Below are positions 50,465-58,462 of a DNA stretch of 64,000 bases, one piece after another. Under the pieces are notes generated by a model, which saw nothing but the letters and a program-made list of their open reading frames with translations, made no database searches and had not been told where the DNA came from. Made by a program: the position numbers and the translations under genes. Every line of letters begins with the position of its first letter. Within the stretch, counting starts at the first letter, position 1. The stretch comes from JAAFJT01 sp043772905 (GTDB lineage Bacteria > Bacteroidota > Bacteroidia > Chitinophagales > Saprospiraceae): contig JAYVFS010000180.1 in NCBI GenBank assembly GCA_043772905.1, positions 20,725 through 84,724 of the forward strand, in the 5' to 3' direction.

Positions 50465-51829
50465 ATGGCTCAAGCAATATTTATCCTCATATCCATAGCT
50501 GCTTTTGGCAAAGCGTGGCAAAATTTCATGAAAATTCGGCGCAATATCCTTTTTGGGCGCGACGAAAAAATCGGTGGTAATGTCATTGAACGTTGGCGCA
50601 ACGTCTTTCTCATTGCATTAGGACAACGAAAAATGTTCAAACTGACCATTGCGGCGGTTTTGCACCTATGTATATATGTGGCTTTTTTGTTTACACAGGT
50701 CGAGTTGATTGAGATTTTGATTGATGGTACTTTTGGCGTTCATCGCTTTTTTGCACCTTATTTAGGTGTTTTTTACACTATAATTGTAAGTACGATTGAA
50801 ATATTGAGTTTTTTAGCTTTAATCGCAACAGTCGCATTCTTGGCAAGACGTTTTATCCTAAGACTGAATCGTTTCCAACAAACGGAGATGAAAGGATTTC
50901 CAACAATTGATGCGGCACTGATTTTAATCTTAGAAATCTTCCTCATTTTTGCGATTACATGTATGAATGGTGCGGATTCTGTTTTGCAAACCAGGATACC
51001 TGAGCTCTATCATCCAGCCGGCCCGTTTGCAATTTCGAGTTGGCTCGGTCCCGCTATTTTGGGCAATTTGGATACACATTTTTTGGTTGGAATAGAGCGT
51101 TTTGGTTGGTGGTTACACTATTTCATTGTACTGACATTTTTGAATTATTTGCCATTTTCTAAGCATTTACACATCATTTTTGCGTTTCCCAATACCTATT
51201 ATGCCCGCCTCAACTCACGTGGCGAAATGGAAAATATGCCCATCATCATGAACGAAGTGCGGACTTCAATGGGTTTGGAAGCGATGCCCAATACGCCCGT
51301 TATGATTGAGGGAGAGATGCCAACTTTTGGCGCAAATGATGTTCAAAGTTTAAGTTGGAAAAATATTCTGGACGCATATACTTGTACGGAATGTGGACGT
51401 TGCACCGCTGCTTGCCCTGCCAATATAACAGGTAAAAAATTGTCGCCACGCAAAATTATGATGGATGTACGTGACCGTGCCGAAGAGATTGGTAAGCACA
51501 TGGATACGGGTGATATTCGATTGATAAACAAAGAGTTATGTCCAGACGATACAGTTCTAACAGCTCAAAACTTTACGGACGGCAAGTCTCTTTTTGACTA
51601 TATTTTAAAAGAAGAAATCCACGCCTGTACGACTTGTAACGCCTGTGTAGAAGCCTGTCCTGTCTTGATAAATCCACTGGATATTATTTTACAATTGCGC
51701 CGATATGAGATTTTGACGCTTTCAGAAGGACCAAAGGATTGGACACCAATGTTTACAAGCCTTGAAAATTCAGGTGCTGTTTGGCAAATGCCAGTTGAAC
51801 GGGAGGCGTGGATTCAAGATATTAAGTGA
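50465..51829 (+). CDS. Membrane-anchored Fe-S oxidoreductase
   Basis: This 454-residue protein has about five hydrophobic segments in the first 260 residues (NarI/HdrE-like), then a cytosolic part with two [4Fe-4S] ferredoxin motifs: CTECGRCTAACP and CTTCNACVEACP. Such proteins pass electrons between quinones or haem and a soluble partner, and in Bacteroidota they usually precede a CCG-domain (HdrD/GlpC-like) gene. That partner is missing here: the next gene is murF on the other strand. The gene starts 40 nt after a decamer copy (50415) and a short TTATTGG-like repeat. Confidence 0.88.
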   Translation: MAQAIFILISIAAFGKAWQNFMKIRRNILFGRDEKIGGNVIERWRNVFLIALGQRKMFKLTIAAVLHLCIYVAFLFTQVELIEILIDGTFGVHRFFAPYLGVFYTIIVSTIEILSFLALIATVAFLARRFILRLNRFQQTEMKGFPTIDAALILILEIFLIFAITCMNGADSVLQTRIPELYHPAGPFAISSWLGPAILGNLDTHFLVGIERFGWWLHYFIVLTFLNYLPFSKHLHIIFAFPNTYYARLNSRGEMENMPIIMNEVRTSMGLEAMPNTPVMIEGEMPTFGANDVQSLSWKNILDAYTCTECGRCTAACPANITGKKLSPRKIMMDVRDRAEEIGKHMDTGDIRLINKELCPDDTVLTAQNFTDGKSLFDYILKEEIHACTTCNACVEACPVLINPLDIILQLRRYEILTLSEGPKDWTPMFTSLENSGAVWQMPVEREAWIQDIK

Positions 51830-51860
51830 AAAGTGGTAAGTGAAAAGTGGTAAGTGAAAA

Positions 51861-51919
51861 GTGAAAAGTGAAAAATGCCGCAATTGAATCTATCAATTGC
51901 GGCATTTTTCACTTTTCAC
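51861..51919. terminator. 27-bp perfect hairpin between convergent genes
   Basis: Arms 51861-51887 and 51893-51919 pair perfectly and include a terminator core (AAAATGCCGCAATTGA). The left side is extended by AGTGAAAAGTGGTA tandem units, another heptamer-type array (51829-51928). Confidence 0.85.
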
Positions 51920-51922
51920 TTT

Positions 51923-53236
51923 TCATTCAGAAAGTAACACTTCCAATTTCATGCCCCGTGAGCCTTTAATCAAAATACATGTGTCTGCGTCAAAATGTTG
52001 TTTTTCAAACCATTCCTTTGCCTCTTTATTTGATTCAAAAATACCCCCCTCAGTAGTAACGGCTATTTTAGCAAAAGCGTGACCAACTGCAACCAAAGTA
52101 TTGAAATTCAAAGACTTAGCTAAGTCGTAAACTGCCTTATGTTCTGTGTCGCTCTCCTCTCCTAACTCAAACATATCGCCAATAATAGCAATTTTGTTCT
52201 TTTGAGGCATCTGCGCCAGACTTTTCAAAGCTAATGAAAGGCTCGACGGGTTGGCATTGTAAGCATCTAAAATGACTGTGGCTTTACCATGTTTGACGAG
52301 CTGCGAGCGATTCATACTTGGCACATATTCACTGATGGCTTTGCTTATTTTTCGTCCGGGTACTTTAAAGTATTTGCCAATTGCAATAGCCGTCATAACA
52401 TTTGCAAAATTATAATCACCGACAATATGTGTGTCTACTTGCAAAATTTCTCCCTTTTCACTCAAAAAACTCACTTTTAGCAAAGGGGCAGCAGTATCTA
52501 AACGTGCTTGATACCGAGGGTCTGACATGGACAGGTTTACGTTTTGATGATAAAAAATTTTGTGCAGACCCTCTTCTGGCAGCCACTCTTTTAAGAACGG
52601 TTCATCTTCATTGACAAAAACTGTCCCTCGATTATTCGCCAACCACCGATATATTTCTGAATTGCCCATTTTCACGCCTTCAATACCGCCAAAGCCTTCA
52701 AGGTGGTCTTTGCCCATATTGGTGACAACACCATGCGTCGGTTCCAAAATGACACATAAATCATGCGTCTCGCCTTGGTGATTGGCACCGATTTCTATAA
52801 CAGCCGCTTCCTGAGCTTCTGTCAATTTCAGCAAAGTAAGCGGTACCCCTATATGATTATTAAAATTTCCTTTCGTAAAATGTGTGTTGTATTGACTATT
52901 CATCACAGCCGCCACAAGTTCTTTAGTAGTCGTTTTGCCATTTGACCCTGCAATCGCAATAAAAGGAATGTCAAATTGACGACGATGATGGGTTGCTAAG
53001 TTCTGAAGCGTTTTCAATACGTCTTCAACAAGAATAAAACGATCGTTTTGTTTAAAATCGGGATTATCGATGATAGCGAAAGCGGCTCCTTCATCAAGCG
53101 CTTTCTGCGCAAATAAATTTCCATCGAATGTTTCGCCTTTTAATGCAAAAAAAAGACACCCCTCAGTAATGTTTCGACTGTCCGTCGTAACAATCGGATT
53201 TGTTCTAAAAATTTTATAAATTTCGTCGATATTCAT
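51923..53236 (-). CDS. murF: UDP-MurNAc-tripeptide:D-Ala-D-Ala ligase
   Basis: MurF adds D-Ala-D-Ala in the last cytoplasmic step of peptidoglycan precursor synthesis. The 437-residue length is normal. The N-terminal domain has TTDSRNITEGCLFFALKGE, the ATP loop GSNGKTTTKEL, the Mg/substrate part IEIGANHQGE and TNMGKDHLEGFGG, and the C-terminal DAYNANPSS and GDMFELGEES. In the first stretch the decamer copy at 53159 gives I-T-E-G-C where family members have other residues of equal length, so no insertion. It is isolated from the main mur/dcw genes. Confidence 0.96.
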   Translation of the reverse strand: MNIDEIYKIFRTNPIVTTDSRNITEGCLFFALKGETFDGNLFAQKALDEGAAFAIIDNPDFKQNDRFILVEDVLKTLQNLATHHRRQFDIPFIAIAGSNGKTTTKELVAAVMNSQYNTHFTKGNFNNHIGVPLTLLKLTEAQEAAVIEIGANHQGETHDLCVILEPTHGVVTNMGKDHLEGFGGIEGVKMGNSEIYRWLANNRGTVFVNEDEPFLKEWLPEEGLHKIFYHQNVNLSMSDPRYQARLDTAAPLLKVSFLSEKGEILQVDTHIVGDYNFANVMTAIAIGKYFKVPGRKISKAISEYVPSMNRSQLVKHGKATVILDAYNANPSSLSLALKSLAQMPQKNKIAIIGDMFELGEESDTEHKAVYDLAKSLNFNTLVAVGHAFAKIAVTTEGGIFESNKEAKEWFEKQHFDADTCILIKGSRGMKLEVLLSE

Positions 53237-53899
53237 ACTTTTTGATTTTTAATTAAGGGCTAAAATTAGGCTAAGTTTTTAAATTATGGCAAAATTGAGC
53301 ATCATTCATAGGGAAACATCAAAAAAGTTTGACACTGTTAATTTTATCTTAATAAATCTTTACTTTTTTTTCAAAAAAATAGGGTGAATTTGAAAATGTC
53401 ACTTATCTTTGTGCCGTTAAGAATAAACATAAATCCAAAAAAGGTTTTCAAAATTATTTGCTTTTATAAAGTAGTATATATACATTTGAAAATTATTTTG
53501 TCTAAATTTGTGACTATTCCTACCGCTTGCGTCTCAATAATTAGAATTATAAAAAGTTACAATTGCAACCTTTTTTTTTAAAGTAAGTTACTTTTTAAAA
53601 ATTTACGTCTAAATGACAATAGGTTTGCAACCTAAAATGCGATTGTAACGTTTATAAGGATATAAAAAGAAATTTAAATTTCCCAATAGGGGATTTATAT
53701 GTAGATTGTTTTCATTTGGTTTTTTGGGGTTATACAGGGTGTCACTCGTTCTTCGAGTTGCCGCCCTGTTTTTTTTTGCCCAACTTTCATCTCCTGCCCA
53801 TTTTGAGCTGTGTTTTTCTGTGGAACTATTTTCCGAAAACGTTGGTTTTCCTAACACCAATAAAGCAAAATATTCTTTCACCGATTAAAAACAAAGCAC
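53237..53899. other. AT-rich gene-free region with a strong terminator-like hairpin
   Basis: No convincing gene. Near 53736-53778 a GC-rich hairpin (CAGGG ... CCCTG with inner ACTCG/CGAGT) is followed by a run of nine T residues. TANNTTTG-like boxes (TATCTTTG at 53404, TAAATTTG at 53503) lie upstream, but without well-spaced TTG boxes. The short open frames here lack coding character. A small RNA is possible. Confidence 0.5.
53736..53778 (+). terminator. Hairpin followed by a T run
   Basis: ACAGGG pairs with CCCTGT around an inner ACTCG/CGAGT stem, followed by T9. No gene ends just upstream on the + strand, so its transcript is unexplained. Confidence 0.65.
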
Positions 53900-54910
53900 A
53901 TGAATCTCACCGTTCAGTCTAAACTCGAATCGTTGCGTCTCGGCACGCCTCAAGTTTTCAAAAACTTAGCGATTATCCCTCTTTTTGACGAAGCACCTTC
54001 TGCGCTCGACTACATGAGCCTAAAGTCCGCTTTGGAAAAAGGCTTGGCATTTGTCACCGAAGTCAGTGAAGGCGGAAGCGTTCCTGAACTCAAAGTCACC
54101 AACAAAGCGACTAAACCAATTTTGTTGATTGACGGCGAAGAGCTCATCGGCGCAAAGCAAAACCGCATTGTCAACACGTCTATTTTACTTGCCGCAGAAA
54201 GTGAAACGCTCATTCCTGTTAGCTGTACAGAGTCGGGACGTTGGCGTTACAAAAGTCGAGAGTTTGAATCATCTGGCAATATGATGTATGCCTCTGCTCG
54301 TAGTGCAAAATCTGCTCGGGTGACAGAAAGCAAGTTGATGTCAAACAGTTATGATGCCAATCAAGGTCAAATTTGGCGTGATGTGGATGCTTTACACGTC
54401 AAAAACCGTACTTTATCGGATTCATCTGCCATGAGCGATTCGTATAGTCAGCGACATGATGATTTGTCGGAGTATCTCAAGGCGTTTCCACTTTTAAAGA
54501 ATCAAAAAGGAATTATCGCACTTGTCAATGGTAAACCTTGGGCTGCTGATTATGTATCAAATGCGGCAAGTTATGCGGATTTGCATGATAAATTAGTCAA
54601 AAGTTTTGCGGCTGATTGTTTGTCTTTGCCAGTTAAGGAGATGGAATCGAACGAAAATTTGGCAATTGATGCGTGGAAAGCATTGCGAGACTTGTCAAAA
54701 AGCACCGAATCCGTTGTTCAACCCATCGGTTTAGGTTCAGATATTCGCTACAATGCGCCTCATATCGGTGCGGCAGCTTTGGTTTACGAAGACTCTTTGG
54801 TGCATATTACCATTTTTTCTAAGGACAACCTTGCAAATGAAACAGAAGGATTTGAAACAAGAAGTGATTTTAACGTTGGTGACAATTTGCGTCGGCAGCG
54901 TCATTTTTGA
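53900..54910 (+). CDS. ARPP-1 (DUF6569) domain protein
   Basis: This 336-residue soluble protein is of the ARPP-1 family (ARG and rhodanese-phosphatase-superfamily-associated protein). Characteristic stretches are LRLGTPQVFKNLAIIPLF, VTEVSEGGSVPELKV, LLIDGEELIGAKQNRIVNTS and IPVSCTESGRWRY. The family has been linked by comparative genomics to nucleotide/NAD- or ADP-ribose-related conflict and signalling modules; its chemistry is not known to me. Here it stands alone between murF and pyrC. It has no decamer copy and ends with a good terminator at 54957-54991. Confidence 0.85.
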   Translation: MNLTVQSKLESLRLGTPQVFKNLAIIPLFDEAPSALDYMSLKSALEKGLAFVTEVSEGGSVPELKVTNKATKPILLIDGEELIGAKQNRIVNTSILLAAESETLIPVSCTESGRWRYKSREFESSGNMMYASARSAKSARVTESKLMSNSYDANQGQIWRDVDALHVKNRTLSDSSAMSDSYSQRHDDLSEYLKAFPLLKNQKGIIALVNGKPWAADYVSNAASYADLHDKLVKSFAADCLSLPVKEMESNENLAIDAWKALRDLSKSTESVVQPIGLGSDIRYNAPHIGAAALVYEDSLVHITIFSKDNLANETEGFETRSDFNVGDNLRRQRHF

Positions 54911-54956
54911 TAATATATGATTTAGCACTGTTTTTAAGAAAGGGCAGTATAATAAG

Positions 54957-54991
54957 AAACGTAACCGATATTCAAAGTATCGGTTGCGTTT
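54957..54991 (+). terminator. Rho-independent terminator
   Basis: AAACGTAACCGATA pairs with TATCGGTTGCGTTT, followed by a T run, about 45 nt after the ARPP-1 gene. Confidence 0.85.
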
Positions 54992-55064
54992 TTTATTTTA
55001 GAGGAAGGGCTTATTAATTCTTTCTTTAACCATGTAGTTGTAAATTTGTCGCAAAAAATAACTT

Positions 55065-56408
55065 ATGAAATCCATACTCATCAAAAATGGACAAATCGTC
55101 AATAGAGGACAGATTAAAGTTCAGGACATTTTAATTCGCAACGGCATTATCGAACGCATTGATAATCAAATAGATGCACACGTTGATATTGAAATTGATG
55201 CCACGAATAAACATGTTATTCCAGGCATTATTGACGACCAAGTTCATTTTCGTGAACCAGGCTTGACGCATAAAGCAACCATTAAAACAGAAGCACGCGC
55301 TGCCGTAGCGGGAGGCACTACGTCTTTTATGGAAATGCCGAATGTCAATCCCCCGGCAGTAACTCAGGTACTTTTGCAAGAGAAATACGACATTGGCGCG
55401 CAAAATTCTCTTGCCAACTACTCATTTTTTATGGGTGCAACCAATGACAATTTAGAGGAGGTTTTGAAAACAAATGCGCAAAATGTCTGTGGTATCAAGG
55501 CATTTATGGGCAGTTCGACGGGTAATATGCTCGTTGACAATCCGACGACATTAGAAAATTTGTTTTCAAAATGTCCGATGTTGATTGCCACACATTGCGA
55601 AGACGAAGCGACAATTCGGCGCAATACAGCAGAAGTAAAACAAATGCTTTCTGATCGTGGTATGGAAGCGACGGCTGCATTTCATCCCATAATTCGTAAC
55701 CATGAGGCGTGTTATATATCGTCTCATTTTGCCGTAGAATTAGCTAAAAAACATAATACACGTTTGCATATTTTGCACATTTCAACGGCAGATGAAGTCG
55801 CTCTTTTTGACAATAAGACCCCCCTCAGTAAAAAACGTATTACAGCCGAAGTTTGCGTGCATCATTTGTATTTTAATGAAAGTCAATATGCTACGCTTGG
55901 TAATTTGATTAAATGCAATCCAGCGATTAAATCTAAAACAGATCAAAAAGCATTAATGGCTGCTTTGCTCGATAATCATTTTGACATTATTGCAACAGAC
56001 CACGCACCTCATACTTGGGAAGAAAAATCGAAACTCTATTTTGACACGCCATCAGGTTTACCGCTTGTTCAACATTCATTGAATCTGATGTTGAGTTTTT
56101 ATTTTCAAGGTAAAATATCGCTTGAAAAGATTGTTGAAAAGATGTGTCATGCACCTGCTGAATGCTTTCAAATTGACCGTCGCGGGTTTCTCGATGAGGG
56201 CAACTGGGCAGATATAGCTATCGTAGATATTAATAAACGTTGGAAAGTGACACCAAAAAATATTCATTACAAATGCGGTTGGTCACCACTTGAAGGTAAA
56301 ATACTGAGGGGGTCGGTGGAAACGACAATTGTGAGCGGTCATTTGGCTTATCAAAATGGACAATTTTTTGAGGATAGAGTAGGAGAGAGGTTGCATTTTA
56401 ATCGTTAA
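55065..56408 (+). CDS. pyrC: Dihydroorotase
   Basis: This is a zinc amidohydrolase that closes carbamoyl-aspartate to dihydroorotate in pyrimidine synthesis. It has 447 residues, the class I (PyrC/allantoinase-like) type of Bacteroidota. Metal ligands are recognised in DDQVHFREPG (normally D-x-H-x-H; here D-Q-V-H-F keeps one His in the usual spacing), IATHCEDE, LHILHIST and ATDHAPH. The carbamylated Lys seems to lie in GIKAFMGSSTGN. Decamer copies at 55821 and 56302 are read as T-P-L-S-K and I-L-R-G-S; the latter is residues 413-417 in the usual G-x-x-L-x-G-x-V strand. The first-motif change deserves a check before calling full activity. Confidence 0.9.
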   Translation: MKSILIKNGQIVNRGQIKVQDILIRNGIIERIDNQIDAHVDIEIDATNKHVIPGIIDDQVHFREPGLTHKATIKTEARAAVAGGTTSFMEMPNVNPPAVTQVLLQEKYDIGAQNSLANYSFFMGATNDNLEEVLKTNAQNVCGIKAFMGSSTGNMLVDNPTTLENLFSKCPMLIATHCEDEATIRRNTAEVKQMLSDRGMEATAAFHPIIRNHEACYISSHFAVELAKKHNTRLHILHISTADEVALFDNKTPLSKKRITAEVCVHHLYFNESQYATLGNLIKCNPAIKSKTDQKALMAALLDNHFDIIATDHAPHTWEEKSKLYFDTPSGLPLVQHSLNLMLSFYFQGKISLEKIVEKMCHAPAECFQIDRRGFLDEGNWADIAIVDINKRWKVTPKNIHYKCGWSPLEGKILRGSVETTIVSGHLAYQNGQFFEDRVGERLHFNR

Positions 56409-56515
56409 GTATTTGGATATTAAGATGTTAAGTGTTAAGATGTTATGTATTGAGTTCTGAACAATGAGCATTTTACATTGAACATCTTAATATCCGATTA
56501 TCAAATGACATTTTT
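56405..56515. repeat. Inverted TTAAGATG / CATCTTAA array
   Basis: Units such as TATTAAGATGTTAAG and TTAAGATGTT face AACATCTTAATATCC, giving another gene-end fold-back after pyrC. Confidence 0.65.
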
Positions 56516-56636
56516 ATTTTAAATATGGGATACTAATTTATGTTTTTGCCATAGCTTTTTAGAGCTTCATTGGTACTGTTTTTGATAAAATAAGACATAC
56601 TGTTTTAACTTTTGATAATAAAAACACGATTTGACT

Positions 56637-57437
56637 GTGAGGAAATTAATCATATTGGCACTTTTTAATATGGCACTTCATGCTAATGCCCAACCTATTG
56701 ATATATCAAAAAACAAAACAAACACTTCTCCAGCTTCATTTGAAGACTTCCGTCCTTTGACTTTTGAGGATTATCTTGTGCAACTGACTTGGCAAAACAG
56801 CTTTGAATTAGAAGGTACCAAATATGAGATTGATGCCCGGGGGCAAGAGATTACTTTAGCAAAAAAAGATTGGACACGGAATTTGCAAGCAGGTGTGAAT
56901 ATGAACGACGTGAGTTTTCCATATTTTTTAGTCAATTCATTAGGTCAAGAGAATTTTTTGGGTAAAAAGATTGATTTGACCAAATTGCCTGCCGTGGCGA
57001 CATATCCCGTTTGGAATATTGGCGTGGGTGTCAATTTTGGGGATTTGTTGACACGCAAATACAAAGTTAAATTTGCTGAGAATCGTAAAAAAATGAGTGA
57101 GTCTGACCTAAATTTCAAGAAACAAAAATTGAAAGGCGAGGTCTTGAAACGGTATCAAGAGTATCTTTCTTCTTTTGATATTTTTAAAGTGCGCCTACAA
57201 GCACTTGACGCTGCTGAATCGAATAAAAATCAAATTCAAAGCCTTTTCAGTGTCAACAAAGTTCAATTTGAAGATTATAACACTGCCAATAAGGCCTATT
57301 ACGATGCCCTCGAAAGCAAGGTGAGGGGAGAGGCGGAGATAAAACTTCGGCGTATTGCCCTCGAAGAATTATTAGGTGTAAAATGGGAATCTGTCGAACG
57401 TGTGAAAGGGTCGTATGAAGATAAAAGGAAGAATTGA
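56637..57437 (+). CDS. Short TolC-family-like outer membrane protein
   Basis: This is a 266-residue exported protein starting at GTG 56637 (a TTG lies 6 nt earlier), with a signal peptide ending H-A-N-A-Q. LTFEDYLVQLTWQNSFELEG and the long amphipathic helices (RKKMSESDLNFKKQKLKGEV to ALEELLGVKW) resemble one half of a TolC/outer-membrane efflux protein, which normally has ~430 residues and two such repeats. Members of this short type occur in Saprospira-like genomes. It could be a true short form or a truncated relic. It has no decamer copy and no transporter partner nearby. Confidence 0.65.
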   Translation: MRKLIILALFNMALHANAQPIDISKNKTNTSPASFEDFRPLTFEDYLVQLTWQNSFELEGTKYEIDARGQEITLAKKDWTRNLQAGVNMNDVSFPYFLVNSLGQENFLGKKIDLTKLPAVATYPVWNIGVGVNFGDLLTRKYKVKFAENRKKMSESDLNFKKQKLKGEVLKRYQEYLSSFDIFKVRLQALDAAESNKNQIQSLFSVNKVQFEDYNTANKAYYDALESKVRGEAEIKLRRIALEELLGVKWESVERVKGSYEDKRKN

Positions 57438-57761
57438 ATTGGTGTATTGTTGCAAACAATAGGGTGCATAACAAATTTGCACTTAAGCCGTCCTATTATA
57501 TTTCGTATTGGTAACAAGGAGTGGGCTTTAGATACTTGAAAAGGGATTCAAATAAGCCTTTGAACGTTCTGATTACACCCATTTAAAAACAAAAGCCGCA
57601 TATTCGTTTCCATGAACATGCGGCTTTGTCTTTAAATACTGAGGGGGTGGTTATTGTTTTGTAAACTCTGTCTGTCTTCTTTAACTGTATTTATATCAGT
57701 TGTTTTAAAAAACAAGTTTCAAAACGGACATGAGCGCGACCCCTCCGTAAAGTTCGTAAAA
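57438..57761. other. Gene-free region with terminator and motif copies
   Basis: It holds a terminator at 57591-57628, a decamer copy at 57637 and a degenerate copy CCCCTCCGTA at 57739. No gene was seen. Confidence 0.7.
57591..57628. terminator. Terminator hairpin
   Basis: AAAAGCCGCAT pairs with ATGCGGCTTT; an inner TTCGTTTCCATGAA part may extend the fold. Confidence 0.8.
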
Positions 57762-58377
57762 CTACTGCTTGGTGATTTTGTCTTGCCATGTATAATTGCC
57801 TGCCTTCACGCGTATGAGATAACTACCTGGCACCAAGTCATTTGTGGGTAGGCTAAAATTAGCACTTCTGTTTTGCCCAACCATTTTCTTATTCAATACT
57901 TGTTTGCCAGCTATATCATAAAGACCAATCGAGACATCGTCCTCTATGGACTGTTCGACAGCCATTTCGATGTTTAATGTTTCAAGAAAGGAATTGGGAA
58001 ATGTTTTAACCTTTATGCCCGCACTGAAATCAATACTCACAATTTTGGAAAACGTGCCTGTATTATCCAAGTCTTTTGAGTAAAGACGGTAATAATTGAT
58101 GCCTATGCCCGGTTCTTCATCAACAAAGCTGTAAGTAACCTTTTCACTTACATTCGAGGCTTTGGGCTTTTCATATCCAATCGCTTTGAAATTAACACCG
58201 TCGGAACTGCGCTCGATAGCATACTCCGATAGGTTCTTCTCGTTGATGGTTTCCCAAGTGACAAGGCTTGTTTTACCTTTTTTTTCAGCTTGAAATAAGA
58301 GCAATGGGTGCTTGGGCAAGTATGTTTAAGGAAAGCAGACTTAAACACATCAAAGTAAGAACAGTATATTTTTTCAT
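57762..58377 (-). pseudogene. Frameshifted T9SS-exported protein
   Basis: A good signal peptide begins at ATG 58377 (MKKYTVLTLMCLSLLSLNIL, then A-Q-A-P) but meets TGA at 58287. The body of the protein is in another frame (57762-58319), opening only with a TTG. That body has the standard P-L-L-L-F-x-A-x-x-x-G stretch, TWETINEKNLSEYAIERSSD, and a C-terminal sorting domain (VKTFPNSFLETLNIEM to the end). One surplus nucleotide between about 58288 and 58320 separates signal from body. It is either a recently broken gene, a sequencing error or a case of frameshifting; the remaining protein (~200 residues) is also short for this family. Confidence 0.7.
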
Positions 58378-58462
58378 TTTATTATTTTTTTTAAATTCAA
58401 TAATTGTTTTTTCAAATAATGGTGGTGTCCCTTTTAGGCGGGGCACCACCTAAAGAATAGGA

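Noticed and set aside
53609..53881. Minus-strand 90-residue ORF before the ARPP-1 gene
   Set aside because: It crosses the hairpin and T run, has no recognisable protein features and overlaps AT-rich spacer DNA.
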